Below, in pieces: positions 25,862 to 33,825 of a stretch of DNA of 64,000 bases. Every line of letters starts with the position of its first letter. The stretch's first letter is position 1. The position numbers and the translations under genes are program-made. The notes beneath the pieces were generated by a model. The model saw only the letters and a list, made by a program, of their open reading frames with translations, did not search any database and was not told the DNA's origin. Source of the DNA: Modestobacter marinus (lineage in GTDB: Bacteria > Actinomycetota > Actinomycetes > Mycobacteriales > Geodermatophilaceae); assembly GCF_011758655.1 (NCBI RefSeq), contig NZ_JAAMPA010000003.1, forward strand, positions 1 through 64,000, given 5' to 3'.

Positions 25862-26725
25862 ATGACCAGTCCGACCACGCGCGAACGGGTGCGACGTCCC
25901 CGGGCGGCCCGGGTGGGCGAGGTGCTGCGCACCACCCGGGTGACCCCGCACATGATCCGGGTCGTCCTGGGCGGTGCGGGCCTGGCCGGCTTCCCGGCCG
26001 GCGAGTACACGGACCACTACGTGAAGCTGCTCTTCCCCCCGGCCGGGGCGCCCTACGGCGTCCCCTTCGACCCCGAGCAGGTGCGTGCGGAGCTGCCCGC
26101 CGAGCTCTGGCCGGTCACCCGCACGTACACCGTGCGCGCCTGGGACGCGGCCGCCGGCGAGCTGACGATCGACTTCGTGCACCACGGCGACACCGGCCTG
26201 GCCGGGCCGTGGGCGGCGAACGCGCAGCCCGGTGACCTGATCCAGCTGCTCGGTCCCGGGGGTGCCTACGCCCCCAGCCCGGACGCCGAGTGGCACCTGC
26301 TGGTCGGGGACGAGAGCGCGCTCCCGGCGATCGCCGCCGCCCTGCCCCGGCTGCCGGCCCGCGTGCCCGCGTTCGTCTTCCTGGAGGTCGCGGGGCCGGC
26401 GGAGCAGCAGTCGGACCTGGTGCTCGGCGACGGGGTCACCGTCGTGTGGGTGCACCGCGGGGACGGCGCGCCGGGGGAGGCCCTGGTGACGGCGGTGAAG
26501 GCGGTCCAGCTGCCGGCGGGCACGGGCCACGTGTTCGTGCACGGCGAGGCCGGCCTGGTGAAGGAGCTGCGGCTGCACCTGCGCAGCGAGCGCGGCCTGG
26601 ACCCGGCCTTCACCTCCGTCTCCGGCTACTGGCGGCAGGGCCGCACCGAGGACCGCTGGCAGGCCGAGAAGCCGGAGTGGAACGCGGCGGTCGAGGCGGC
26701 CGAACAGGCGCTCGCGGCCGGCTGA
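25862..26725 (+). CDS. Siderophore-interacting protein (FAD-dependent ferric reductase)
   Basis: This 287-residue flavoprotein is of the ViuB/SIP family, which reduces ferric-siderophore complexes in the cytosol to release iron. The FAD-binding motif TRTYTVR is at about 81-87, after an N-terminal beta barrel (TPHMIRVVLGGAGLAGF). The NAD(P)H-binding half contains HLLVGDESALPAIAAAL, and the C-terminus ends with the family's SGYWRQGRTEDRW. AGGAGG precedes the ATG. A possible iron box overlaps the promoter region, in keeping with the role. No siderophore transporter or synthesis genes are in the window. Confidence 0.88.
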   Translation: MTSPTTRERVRRPRAARVGEVLRTTRVTPHMIRVVLGGAGLAGFPAGEYTDHYVKLLFPPAGAPYGVPFDPEQVRAELPAELWPVTRTYTVRAWDAAAGELTIDFVHHGDTGLAGPWAANAQPGDLIQLLGPGGAYAPSPDAEWHLLVGDESALPAIAAALPRLPARVPAFVFLEVAGPAEQQSDLVLGDGVTVVWVHRGDGAPGEALVTAVKAVQLPAGTGHVFVHGEAGLVKELRLHLRSERGLDPAFTSVSGYWRQGRTEDRWQAEKPEWNAAVEAAEQALAAG

Positions 26726-26746
26726 GCGGCCGCGGGCGCCGGTGGC

Positions 26747-27412
26747 TCACATGTCGCGGTAGCGCTTCGCGGCGGCCGTGGCCGCCCGCAGACCGTCGGC
26801 GTCGAGGCGGGGGCCGTAGCCGGGGGTGTCGCGCTGGATGCGCCAGCCCTCGGCCAGCGGGCCGAGGTCGACGGTGTCGAAGCCGATCGCGTCGATGAAG
26901 GCGACCACCTGCTGCTTCGCGGCCGCATCGTCGCCGGCCACCGCCAGCGCGCGGCGGTGCGGGGTGCCGGCGGGCGCGCCCTGGGCGGTGATGTCGGCGG
27001 CGCCGATGTGGTTGAAGGCCTTGACCACCCGCGAGGTGGGCAGGTGCGCCTGGAGCAGCTCGGCGGTCGTCGTCGACTCCGCGTCGAGCTCGGCGATCTG
27101 GCCGTCGCGCTGCGGGTAGTAGTTGTTCGTGTCGATGACGACCTTGCCGGCCAGCGGCTCCACCGGGACGTCGGGCACCGCGGTGAGCGGGATGGTGACC
27201 ACCGCGAGGTCGGCGGCGGCCGCCGCGCCGGCCGCGGTGTCGGCGCGCACCTGACCGCGACGTCCGGGCCTGGCCTGCAACGCGGAGACCAGGTCGGTGA
27301 GCGTCTCCGGGCCGCGGGAGTTGCTGATCACGACGTCGTGGCCGGCGTCGAGTGCTGCCTGCGCGAGCGCCGTGCCGATGTGGCCGGCGCCGATGATGCC
27401 GAGTGTCGTCAT
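26747..27412 (-). CDS. F420-dependent NADP reductase-like (NADPH-binding) oxidoreductase
   Basis: This 221-residue protein starts with a Rossmann fold (LGIIGAGHIGTALAQAALDAGHDVVISNSRG), as in FNO (F420H2:NADP oxidoreductase) and related YqcI/ProC-type reductases. TIPLTAVPDV, VVIDTNNYYPQRDG, and VVKAFNHIGAADI are typical of the F420-reductase branch. It may reduce F420 or be an NADPH-dependent relative; the sequence does not decide. A Ddn-like, probably F420-using enzyme lies 1.7 kb away. The ATG at 27412 has only a weak G-rich ribosome site. Confidence 0.75.
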   Translation of the reverse strand: MTTLGIIGAGHIGTALAQAALDAGHDVVISNSRGPETLTDLVSALQARPGRRGQVRADTAAGAAAAADLAVVTIPLTAVPDVPVEPLAGKVVIDTNNYYPQRDGQIAELDAESTTTAELLQAHLPTSRVVKAFNHIGAADITAQGAPAGTPHRRALAVAGDDAAAKQQVVAFIDAIGFDTVDLGPLAEGWRIQRDTPGYGPRLDADGLRAATAAAKRYRDM

Positions 27413-27449
27413 GACCACCGCCAACCGGTCCGGGGCCCGGTGGCTTCCC

Positions 27450-28385
27450 TCAGCCCAGGTCGTCGGTGGCGAAGGTGTCGCACTGGCTGGGGTCGCCGGT
27501 GGCGTAACCGGTGCTGAACCAGCGCTGCCGCTGCTCCGAGGAGCCGTGGGTGAAGGACTCCTCGTCGACGGCGCCCCCGCCCAGCTCCTCCTGGATGAAG
27601 TCGTCGCCGATCCGGCCGGCGGTGTCCAGGGCGCGGGCGATGTCGTCGTCGGTGATGTCGACGATGAGCGGCTGGCCCGTCTCGTCGGGCACCGTCTCGG
27701 CGTGGTCGGCCCAGGTGCCGGCGAAGCAGTCGGCCTGCAGCTCCAGCCGCACGCTGCCGCTGGTCGGGCCGGCGTCACCGGGCTGCACCTGCCGGTTGAT
27801 CCCCAGCAGGTTCTGCACGTGGTGGCCGTACTCGTGGGCGAGCACGTAGGCGTTGACGAACGCGCCGCCCTCGGCTCCGAACCGGGTCTGCAGGTCGTCG
27901 AAGAAGGTGAGGTCGATGTACACCTGCGCGTCGGCCGGGCAGTAGAACGGGCCGGTGCCGCTGGTGGCCGCACCGCACCCGCTCTGCACCTGGTCGGAGA
28001 AGAACACGGTGTCGGCCGGCTGGTAGTCCGCGCCCAGCGTGGCGCCCCAGTAGTCCTGGATGGAGTCGATGCTGGCGACGACGGCGCACTCCGCGGAGGT
28101 GTTGGCGTCGGCCACCTCGTCACAGGAGGCCGCGAGTTGGCTGTTGTCGAACGCCCGCCCGCCGCCCTGGCCGGCGTCGAACCCGCTGAAGCCGCCGACC
28201 GGGGAGGAGCCCCCGCCACTGCCGCCGAGCACCTGGAAGAGCACCAGCACGAGCAGCCCGACGACGCCGACACCGCCACCACCGACCGCCAGCCCCCGAC
28301 CACCACCGCGCCGGCCCCCGCCGCCACCGCCCCGCCGGTCCTGGATCCCGGAGGTGTCCAGCCGGCCGCTCTCGCGGAACCTCAT
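27450..28385 (-). CDS. YpfJ-family neutral zinc metallopeptidase
   Basis: This is a 311-residue protein with a Gly/Arg-rich cytosolic N-terminus, one membrane helix (about 36-53) and an extracytoplasmic peptidase domain. The zinc motif HEYGHH is at 184-189, with the downstream Glu-containing segment LELQADCFAGTWAD. Paired cysteines (88, 100, 137, 149) may form disulfides. The YpfJ family is of unknown substrate. AGGAGG lies ten bases before the ATG, which overlaps the stop of the SIMPL gene. Confidence 0.87.
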   Translation of the reverse strand: MRFRESGRLDTSGIQDRRGGGGGGRRGGGRGLAVGGGGVGVVGLLVLVLFQVLGGSGGGSSPVGGFSGFDAGQGGGRAFDNSQLAASCDEVADANTSAECAVVASIDSIQDYWGATLGADYQPADTVFFSDQVQSGCGAATSGTGPFYCPADAQVYIDLTFFDDLQTRFGAEGGAFVNAYVLAHEYGHHVQNLLGINRQVQPGDAGPTSGSVRLELQADCFAGTWADHAETVPDETGQPLIVDITDDDIARALDTAGRIGDDFIQEELGGGAVDEESFTHGSSEQRQRWFSTGYATGDPSQCDTFATDDLG

Positions 28386-29023
28386 CGTGCGAAGACCTCC
28401 TGGTCGGGGTGGGACATGGTGAAGGTGACCTCCACCTGACCGGGCACCTCCTGCGGTGCCGGTCGCAGCTCCAGCGCCGGGACGCTGCGGGCCGACGAGA
28501 AGGCCGCCGTCACCGTCCCGCCGCCCCAGCCCCCGGCGTCGCGCACCTCCACCAGGCCGGTCAGTCGGCCGCCGAACGCGGCGGCGAAGGCGCGGGCCCG
28601 GGCGAGCGCGTCCTGCACGGCGGCGGCACGCACCTCCTGGTGCGCCGGGTGCTCGGGGCTCACCCGCCAGTGCGGTCCGTGCACCGACACGTCGGTCAGC
28701 CCGGCCACCGCCACGGCGACCTCGCCGGCGGCGCCCACGTCCGCGACCCGGACCCGGGTGGTCGTGGTCGCCACCGACCCACTGACCCGGCCGGCCTCGC
28801 CCGCCTCGGGGAAGGCCGCGACCGCGTCGGTGGAGACGGCGCCCAGCGACTCCCGGTGCGCCGCCAGCAGGGCGTTCAGCTCCTGCTGCCGCTCGGCCAG
28901 CAGCTCCAGTGCCCGCTCCCGGCGGCGGTCGCGCACCTGCACGGTGACCACCAGGTCCGCGGCGTCGGGCAGCACCTCGGTCACCGCCTCACCGCGGACG
29001 ACGACACGGGGGATGTCCGGCAT
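28382..29023 (-). CDS. SIMPL domain (DUF541) protein
   Basis: This 213-residue protein fits the SIMPL/DUF541 family: VVVRGEAVTEVLPDAADLVVTVQV at the start, a central region with HPAHQEVRAAAVQDALARARAFAAAFG, and C-terminal strands. No signal peptide is visible, unlike many family members. The ATG at 29023 was preferred because GAGGAG is eight bases upstream; a GTG at 29029 is too close. The stop overlaps the metallopeptidase start (ATGA). Function of the family is unclear (envelope or oxidative stress). Confidence 0.8.
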   Translation of the reverse strand: MPDIPRVVVRGEAVTEVLPDAADLVVTVQVRDRRRERALELLAERQQELNALLAAHRESLGAVSTDAVAAFPEAGEAGRVSGSVATTTTRVRVADVGAAGEVAVAVAGLTDVSVHGPHWRVSPEHPAHQEVRAAAVQDALARARAFAAAFGGRLTGLVEVRDAGGWGGGTVTAAFSSARSVPALELRPAPQEVPGQVEVTFTMSHPDQEVFAR

Positions 29024-29138
29024 GGGCACTGCTCCTCACGTGTCGGGCGGGGTGGTCGGGTGCCGGGAGCACTCTGCCGGTGTCCGGGCGCGCCCGCACC
29101 CCGGCGCCGTCGGCTCGGCGACGCGCCGGTCGCCGTCC

Positions 29139-29144
29139 TAGGGT
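29139..29144 (+). promoter_or_regulatory. -10 box for leaderless Ddn-like gene
   Basis: TAGGGT is followed by exactly six bases (CGGGGC) and the ATG at 29151; no ribosome site is present. This fits a leaderless transcript. Confidence 0.5.
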
Positions 29145-29150
29145 CGGGGC

Positions 29151-29597
29151 ATGCCCCTGGAAGGTGAGTACGCGCCGAGTCCGGAGAAGTGGGTCCGTGA
29201 CCAGGTGGAGGTGTACGAGCGCACCGGCGGCCGGGAGGGCAACAGCCTGCCCGGCCGCACCGAGCCGGTCGTCGTGTTCACCACCCGCGGCGCCAAGAGC
29301 GGCAAGGTCCGCAAGAACCCGTTGATGAAGGTCGAGCACGACGGCGTCTACGCGATGGTCGCCTCGCAGGGCGGCGCGCCGAAGCACCCGACCTGGTACT
29401 TCAACCTCAAGGCCCACCCCGACGAGGTCACCGTCCAGGACGGCGAGCGGGTCTGGGACGGCGTGGCACGCGAGATCGACGGCGACGAGTACGCGCAGTG
29501 GTGGGAGCGTGCGGTCGCCGCCTTCCCCGACTACGCGGACTACCAGCGCAGGACCGATCGGAAGATCCCGCTCGTCCTGGTCGAGCCGAAGAGCTGA
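29151..29597 (+). CDS. Ddn-like deazaflavin (F420)-dependent nitroreductase family protein
   Basis: This 148-residue split-barrel protein has TEPVVVFTTRGAKSGKVRKNP, LMKVEHDGVYAMVASQGGAPKHPTWYFNL and DEYAQWWERAVAAFPDYADYQ given in order. These are the hallmarks of the Ddn/Rv3547 family, which binds the deazaflavin F420 and reduces quinones or nitro compounds. The N-terminal helix used for membrane contact in Ddn is short here. The next gene (an SDR) starts at or just before its stop, so the two may form an operon. Confidence 0.88.
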   Translation: MPLEGEYAPSPEKWVRDQVEVYERTGGREGNSLPGRTEPVVVFTTRGAKSGKVRKNPLMKVEHDGVYAMVASQGGAPKHPTWYFNLKAHPDEVTVQDGERVWDGVAREIDGDEYAQWWERAVAAFPDYADYQRRTDRKIPLVLVEPKS

Positions 29598-30439
29598 GCG
29601 GTCGAGCCGAACCGCTGGGCGGCGATGGCCCGGTCGTCGTCGTCACCGGTGCCAGCGACGGCATCGGCGCGGCGGCGGCCCGGCGGCTGCACCGCGGTGG
29701 CGCGCGGGTCGTGGTGGTCGGCCGGTCGCCGGAGAAGACCGCCGCGGTCGCCGCCGACCTGGACGGCGCCCGGTCGGCCACCGTCGACCTCGCCCGGCTG
29801 GACGACGTCCGGCGGCTGGCCGCCGAGCTGGCCGAGCTGCCGCGGATCGACGTCCTCGTGCACAACGCCGGGGCCTCCTTCGCCCGGCGGGAGCTGACCG
29901 TCGACGGCCATGAGCGCACCGCCCAGGTCGACCACCTCGGGCCCTACCTGCTCACCCGGCTGCTGGAGGAGCGGTTGCGCGCCTCGGGCGCGCGGGTGGT
30001 CACGACCTCGTCGTTCATGCACTGGGCCGGCGGGTCCCGCCGCGGTCACCTGCTCGACAGCGCCGGCCCGTACCTCGCCACGCGTGCCTACGCCCGGGCC
30101 AAGTGGTGCAACGTGCTCTTCACCCGGGAGCTGGCCCGCCGCTGGGCGCCGGAGGTCACCGCCACCTGCTTCGACCCGGGGGCGGTGGCGACGTCCTTCG
30201 GCGCGGCCTCGGGCGGGGTCACCGGCCTGGCGTTCCGGACGCCGCTGACCGCCTTCATGCGCACCCCGGCCCAGGGCGCGGACACCCTGGTCTGGCTGGC
30301 CACCGCCGACGACGGCTGGCGCAACGGCGGGCACCACGCGGACCGGTCGCCGACCTGGACCGCGCCCTCGGCCCGCGACGACGTCCGGGCCCGGGAGCTC
30401 TGGGAGCTGTCGGCCCGGCTGGTCGGCCTGCCGGCCTGA
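29594..30439 (+). CDS. Short-chain dehydrogenase/reductase (SDR)
   Basis: This is a protein of about 281 residues. The cofactor motif TGASDGIG, the NAG motif (VHNAGAS), Ser of VVTTSSFMHWAG and a YARAKWCN segment (Tyr-x-x-x-Lys) are intact, so it should be an active NAD(P)H-dependent oxidoreductase. Substrate is unknown; it resembles retinol-dehydrogenase-like SDRs. The start is a puzzle: no ATG, GTG or TTG lies between the previous gene's stop and the Rossmann motif. CTG at 29594 would overlap that stop as CTGA; the alternative is GTG at 29498 inside the previous gene. Confidence 0.75.
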   Translation: MSGRAEPLGGDGPVVVVTGASDGIGAAAARRLHRGGARVVVVGRSPEKTAAVAADLDGARSATVDLARLDDVRRLAAELAELPRIDVLVHNAGASFARRELTVDGHERTAQVDHLGPYLLTRLLEERLRASGARVVTTSSFMHWAGGSRRGHLLDSAGPYLATRAYARAKWCNVLFTRELARRWAPEVTATCFDPGAVATSFGAASGGVTGLAFRTPLTAFMRTPAQGADTLVWLATADDGWRNGGHHADRSPTWTAPSARDDVRARELWELSARLVGLPA

Positions 30440-30447
30440 ACGCCGGT

Positions 30448-30478
30448 CACGGGGCCTGCCCCTCGGCAGGCCCCCGTG
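30448..30478. terminator. Bidirectional terminator between SDR and aldo/keto reductase
   Basis: CACGGGGCCTGCC pairs with GGCAGGCCCCCGTG (one-base bulge) around the loop CCTC. It is placed between two convergent stops. Confidence 0.75.
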
Positions 30479-30480
30479 GC

Positions 30481-31452
30481 TCAGGAGAAGCCGACCACCG
30501 CGTGCGGGGTGTAGGGCTCCTCGAGCCGGGCGATCTCCTCCGCCGACAGCTGCAGCTCCACCGCGGCCACCGCGTCGTCCAGGTGCCGGTCCTTGGTGAC
30601 ACCGACGATCGGCGCGGTCACCACCGGCTTGCTGAGCAGCCAGGCCAGCGCCACCTGGGCGCGCGGGACCCCACGGGCCCCGGCCACCTCGGCGACCCGC
30701 TCGACGATCACCCGGTCCTCGTCGTTGTAGAGCCGGCTGCCGAACTCGTCGGTCTCCGACCGGTTGGTCTGGGCGTCCCAGTCGCGGGTGAGCCGGCCGC
30801 GGGCCAGCGGGCTCCACGGGATCACCCCGATGCCCTGGTCGGCGCACAGCGGCAGCATCTCCCGCTCCTCCTCCCGGTGGAGCAGGTTGTAGTGGTCCTG
30901 CATCGACACGAAGCGGTGCCAGCCGCGCTCGCCGGCCACGTGCAGGGCCTTGCTGAACTGCCAGGCCCACATGCTCGAGGCGCCCAGGTAGCGCACCTTG
31001 CCCGAGCGCACCGCGGAGTCCAGGGCCTCCAGCGTCTCCTCGATCGGCGTGGCCGGGTCCCAGCGGTGGATCTGGTAGAGGTCGACGTAGTCGGTGCCGA
31101 GCCGGGTCAGGCTGGCCTCGAGCTCGGTGAGGATCGCCTTCCGGGAGAGCCCGGCGCCGTTCGGCCCCGGCCGCATCCGGCCGTGCACCTTGGTGGCCAG
31201 GACGACGTCCTCCCGGTCGGCGAAGTCGCGGATCGCACGGCCGGTGATCTCCTCGCTGGAGCCGGCCGAGTAGACGTTCGCGGTGTCGAAGAAGGTGATC
31301 CCGGCGGCCAGCGCCTTCTGGATGACGGCCCGGCTCTCCTCCTCGGGCAGGCTCCACGGATGACCGCCGCGGGCGGGGTCGCCGAAGCTCATCATCCCGA
31401 GGCAGAGGCGGGACACCTGCAGACCGGTGCTGCCCAGACGCGTGTACTCCAT
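30481..31452 (-). CDS. Aldo/keto reductase
   Basis: This is a 323-residue TIM-barrel NADPH-dependent reductase. The catalytic tetrad is visible: Asp and Tyr in FFDTANVYSAG, Lys in VVLATKVHG, His in YQIHRWD. The cofactor region (SPLARGRLTRDW, PIVGVTKDRHL) matches the AKR family that includes YajO/PhnO-like enzymes (AKR subfamily with GxGP loops). AAGGGA precedes the ATG at 31452. Substrate is unknown. It shares a terminator with the convergent SDR gene. Confidence 0.88.
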   Translation of the reverse strand: MEYTRLGSTGLQVSRLCLGMMSFGDPARGGHPWSLPEEESRAVIQKALAAGITFFDTANVYSAGSSEEITGRAIRDFADREDVVLATKVHGRMRPGPNGAGLSRKAILTELEASLTRLGTDYVDLYQIHRWDPATPIEETLEALDSAVRSGKVRYLGASSMWAWQFSKALHVAGERGWHRFVSMQDHYNLLHREEEREMLPLCADQGIGVIPWSPLARGRLTRDWDAQTNRSETDEFGSRLYNDEDRVIVERVAEVAGARGVPRAQVALAWLLSKPVVTAPIVGVTKDRHLDDAVAAVELQLSAEEIARLEEPYTPHAVVGFS

Positions 31453-31502
31453 GGCCCGTCCCTTCCCCCGGCGGTGCCCTGCCCAACCCCGGGCCGGCCG
31501 GC

Positions 31503-32555
31503 TCACGGCAGGGCGGCGTACCGCTCCTGCGCGGCGGCCAGCACGCCCGCGGGCAGCTCGGTGAACGGCTCCAGCTCCATCGGCCGGCCCGCGCCCCGCC
31601 CGGCCCGCCAGACGCCGACGACGACACCCCGGTGCAGCGCGGTGGGCCGGAAGACGCCGTTGCTGCCGGGCACGATCCGGTCGGCGAAACCGGCCGGCAC
31701 GGTGCAGCTGCGGTCGGCGTAGCCGAGCACCAGCTCGTCGAAGCCGGGCAGCAGGTGCACGCCGTCGGCCTCGTCGCGGGCGGCGGCCAGCCGGTCGGGG
31801 GTCGCCGGGTCCAGCCAGTGCTCGGTGCCGTCGACGACGAGCCGCTCCAGCCGGGGTGCGGCGATCGCCAGCCCGGCCTTCACGTCGCGGACCAGCACGC
31901 CGGCCCAGCGCACCAGGTCCTTGACGGTCGCGGGGCCGTGCGAGGCGAAGAAGCGCAGCGCCAGCTCGCCGAGGGCCTCCTCCCGCCCGAGCCGGCGGGG
32001 CGAGGTGATCCACTCGTCGAGCAGGACGAACTGCTGGTCGCCCCCGGCCGTGGGCCCCAGCACCAGCGTCCCGGTCTGGGCGAGGTACCAGAGCACGTGG
32101 TAGCCGCGCTGCCCCTCGGTGGACACCCCGCCGGCGGCGATCGCCGCCAGCAGGTCGGTCCGGCTCAGCCGGCCCCCGCCGGCCAGTGCGGCGACCGCCA
32201 GCTCCCGCGCCCGCTCCAGCTCGGCCTCGGTGATCGCGACGACGGCGCGCCGCTTCTCCACCCCGGCGAGCGCACGTGGGCCGAGCAGCGCCAGCATCCA
32301 CGGCAGGTCCTCGGCGGCGGTCAGGTGCAGCGTGCCGCGCATCGGCCAGGACCGGACCACCTCCCCGGCGTCCAGGGCGGCGGTGACCGCCGCCCGGGTG
32401 CCGCCGGCGGTGCGCAGCGCGACCGACGTCAGGGCACCGGGCAGGTCCTGCCCCTGGACGGCGGTCGACCAGCGCACCGCCTCGGCGGGTGTCGCGCACC
32501 GGGGCCCGATCAGCCGCTGTGCCGCCAACCGCAACCGGGCCAGGTCCGCCGTCAT
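31503..32555 (-). CDS. Winged-helix protein of the AlkZ/YcaQ (HTH_42) family
   Basis: This 350-residue protein belongs to the family that includes the DNA glycosylases AlkZ and YcaQ, which remove bulky or crosslinked bases. The catalytic QxQ motif is at 34-36 (STAVQGQDLPGA), the AlkZ-like form. GTRAAVTAALDAGEVVRSWPMRGTLHL is split over the helix-turn region, and the end has LLPGFDELVLGYADRS and FRPTALHRG, which are conserved in the family. CAGGGT six bases before the ATG suggests leaderless expression. Glycosylase activity is inferred from the motif. Confidence 0.8.
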   Translation of the reverse strand: MTADLARLRLAAQRLIGPRCATPAEAVRWSTAVQGQDLPGALTSVALRTAGGTRAAVTAALDAGEVVRSWPMRGTLHLTAAEDLPWMLALLGPRALAGVEKRRAVVAITEAELERARELAVAALAGGGRLSRTDLLAAIAAGGVSTEGQRGYHVLWYLAQTGTLVLGPTAGGDQQFVLLDEWITSPRRLGREEALGELALRFFASHGPATVKDLVRWAGVLVRDVKAGLAIAAPRLERLVVDGTEHWLDPATPDRLAAARDEADGVHLLPGFDELVLGYADRSCTVPAGFADRIVPGSNGVFRPTALHRGVVVGVWRAGRGAGRPMELEPFTELPAGVLAAAQERYAALP

Positions 32556-32607
32556 GCCGACACCCTGGCACCCGGAACCGACGGTCTGGGGCAGCCGACC
32601 GCCGGGA

Positions 32608-33204
32608 TCAGCGCACCAGGTGCAGGTAGACCATGTCCTCGGCGTCGGGCTCGGTGGTCAGCGGGCCGAACCCGGCCGCGGTCGCCGTCCGCAGGCTGGC
32701 GGTGTGCCCAGGCTCGATGCCGAGGACGAACTGCTCGACGTCGGCGAGCGCCTCCGTCGTGACGAGGGCCCGCAGCGTCGCCGCCCCGTACCCGTGGCGC
32801 CAGCGTGCCGGGTCGACCACGTAGGCGGCACCCATGGTGCGGCGGTCGTCGACGGCGACCACCTGCCCGGTGGCCGGGTCCCACTGCGTCCACCGGTCGT
32901 AGACGTCACCGCCGATCAGCGCGGCCGGGGCGCCGTCGGCGTCCAGCGCGACGAACGAGCGGGCCCGCAGCACGGTCCGGCCGCGGAACTCCTCGCCGCG
33001 GGCGGCGGTGCGCAGCGCCAGCTCGCGTTCGGGCCAGCTGCGGCCGCCCAGGTGGCGCTGCACGACCGGGTGGTCGAACCAGGGGAGCACCGGCAGCAGG
33101 AGCTCGGGCTCGAACGGCACCAGCCGGACCCTCTCGGAGACGGGCACCACCTCACCCTGCAACACGGCCGCCGCGACGTCATCCGGAGGCAGCGACGGCG
33201 TCAT
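32608..33204 (-). CDS. GNAT-family N-acetyltransferase
   Basis: This is a protein of up to 198 residues. A GNAT core is present: VRLVPFEPELLLPVLPWFDH, RSFVALDADGAPAALIGG, AYVVDPARWRHGYGAATLRAL (acetyl-CoA loop, diverged from the usual RGxG) and the C-terminal IEPGHTASLRTATAAGFG. Substrate is unknown. The start is uncertain: the first ATG (33204) lies in a 22-bp tandem repeat with no ribosome site. GTG at 33147, preceded by AGGGTGAGG, gives a more typical N-terminus (VPVSERVRL). Confidence 0.78.
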   Translation of the reverse strand: MTPSLPPDDVAAAVLQGEVVPVSERVRLVPFEPELLLPVLPWFDHPVVQRHLGGRSWPERELALRTAARGEEFRGRTVLRARSFVALDADGAPAALIGGDVYDRWTQWDPATGQVVAVDDRRTMGAAYVVDPARWRHGYGAATLRALVTTEALADVEQFVLGIEPGHTASLRTATAAGFGPLTTEPDAEDMVYLHLVR

Positions 33205-33243
33205 CCGGAGGCAGTGACGGCGTCATCCGGAGGCAGTGACGGC
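33178..33243. repeat. Three tandem 22-bp units at the GNAT start
   Basis: A 22-bp unit (GTCATCCGGAGGCAGTGACG plus GC) occurs three times head to tail at 33178-33199, 33200-33221 and 33222-33243, with one base change in the first copy. Each unit carries a minus-strand ATG. The array overlaps the possible GNAT start and the gap before the divergent small membrane protein gene. Confidence 0.9.
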
Positions 33244-33265
33244 CCAGCCCCGCCGGGAGACGTCG

Positions 33266-33271
33266 TACCGT
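33266..33271 (+). promoter_or_regulatory. -10 box for leaderless small membrane protein
   Basis: TACCGT is followed by exactly six bases (GCCCCC) and the ATG at 33278, without a ribosome site. Confidence 0.45.
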
Positions 33272-33277
33272 GCCCCC

Positions 33278-33397
33278 ATGATGGGGATGGGCAACCTGGG
33301 CCCGGAGGGGCGTCGCCGGCAGCGGCTGGTCGCCGGGATCATCGTGGCGGCGATGCTGCTGGCCGCCGGCGCGGTGCTGTTCAGCGGCGTCCTCTGA
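33278..33397 (+). CDS. Small single-pass membrane protein (39 aa)
   Basis: ATG at 33278 starts MMGMGNLGPEGRRRQRLV followed by a hydrophobic helix (AGIIVAAMLLAAGAVLFSGVL) that reaches the C-terminus. The basic segment before the helix predicts an N-in, C-out orientation. The TGA shares one base with the ATG of the DUF1801 gene, and a TACCGT box lies six bases upstream, so it is likely a real, leaderless first gene of a two-gene operon. The family is not recognised. Confidence 0.6.
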   Translation: MMGMGNLGPEGRRRQRLVAGIIVAAMLLAAGAVLFSGVL

Positions 33398-33825
33398 TGG
33401 ACGGCGGACCGGACATCGATGCCTGGTTCGCCGCGGCCGGGGACCGTGAGGCCGCACTGCGGGCGACCGATGCGCTGGTCCAGGCCGCCGCGCCCGGCAT
33501 CGACCGGCAGCTCGTGCCGGTGGGCCGGGGCCAGATGCTGGGGTACGGCCTGATGCCCTACCGGCCCCGGTCGGCGAAGGAGACCACGATGTGGCCGCTG
33601 ATCGCGCTGGCGGCCCAGCAGCGGCACCTGTCCCTCTACGTCTGCGCGGTCGTCGACGGGCAGTACCTGGCGGAGTCGCGCGCCGCGCAGCTGGGGAAGG
33701 TGTCCTGCGGCAAGAGCTGCATCCGCTTCACCTCGCTGGACCGGGTGGACACGGTCGCCCTGGACCAGCTGCTGCGCGACGCCGTGGCCAGCACCGCCCG
33801 CGGGGAGAACGACTACTCCGGCTGA
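33397..33825 (+). CDS. DUF1801-like protein
   Basis: This is a 142-residue protein. The segment QMLGYGLMPYRPRSAKETTMWPLIALAAQQRHLSLYVCAV in pieces, followed by LGKVSCGKSCIRFTSLDRVD, is the DUF1801 pattern (YdhG-like fold; Cys715-type pairs here as SCGKSC). Function is unknown. The start at 33397 overlaps the stop of the small membrane protein (TGATG), so translation is coupled. The 3' end overlaps the convergent phosphoribosyltransferase gene by 13 bases. Confidence 0.75.
   Translation: MDGGPDIDAWFAAAGDREAALRATDALVQAAAPGIDRQLVPVGRGQMLGYGLMPYRPRSAKETTMWPLIALAAQQRHLSLYVCAVVDGQYLAESRAAQLGKVSCGKSCIRFTSLDRVDTVALDQLLRDAVASTARGENDYSG

Noticed and set aside
28060-28422. Pro/Thr-rich plus-strand frame antisense to the zinc peptidase
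   Set aside because: It is the complement of the Gly-rich N-terminus of the peptidase and has no ribosome site.
33178-33243. CRISPR array
   Set aside because: The units are directly adjacent without spacers and there are no cas genes.
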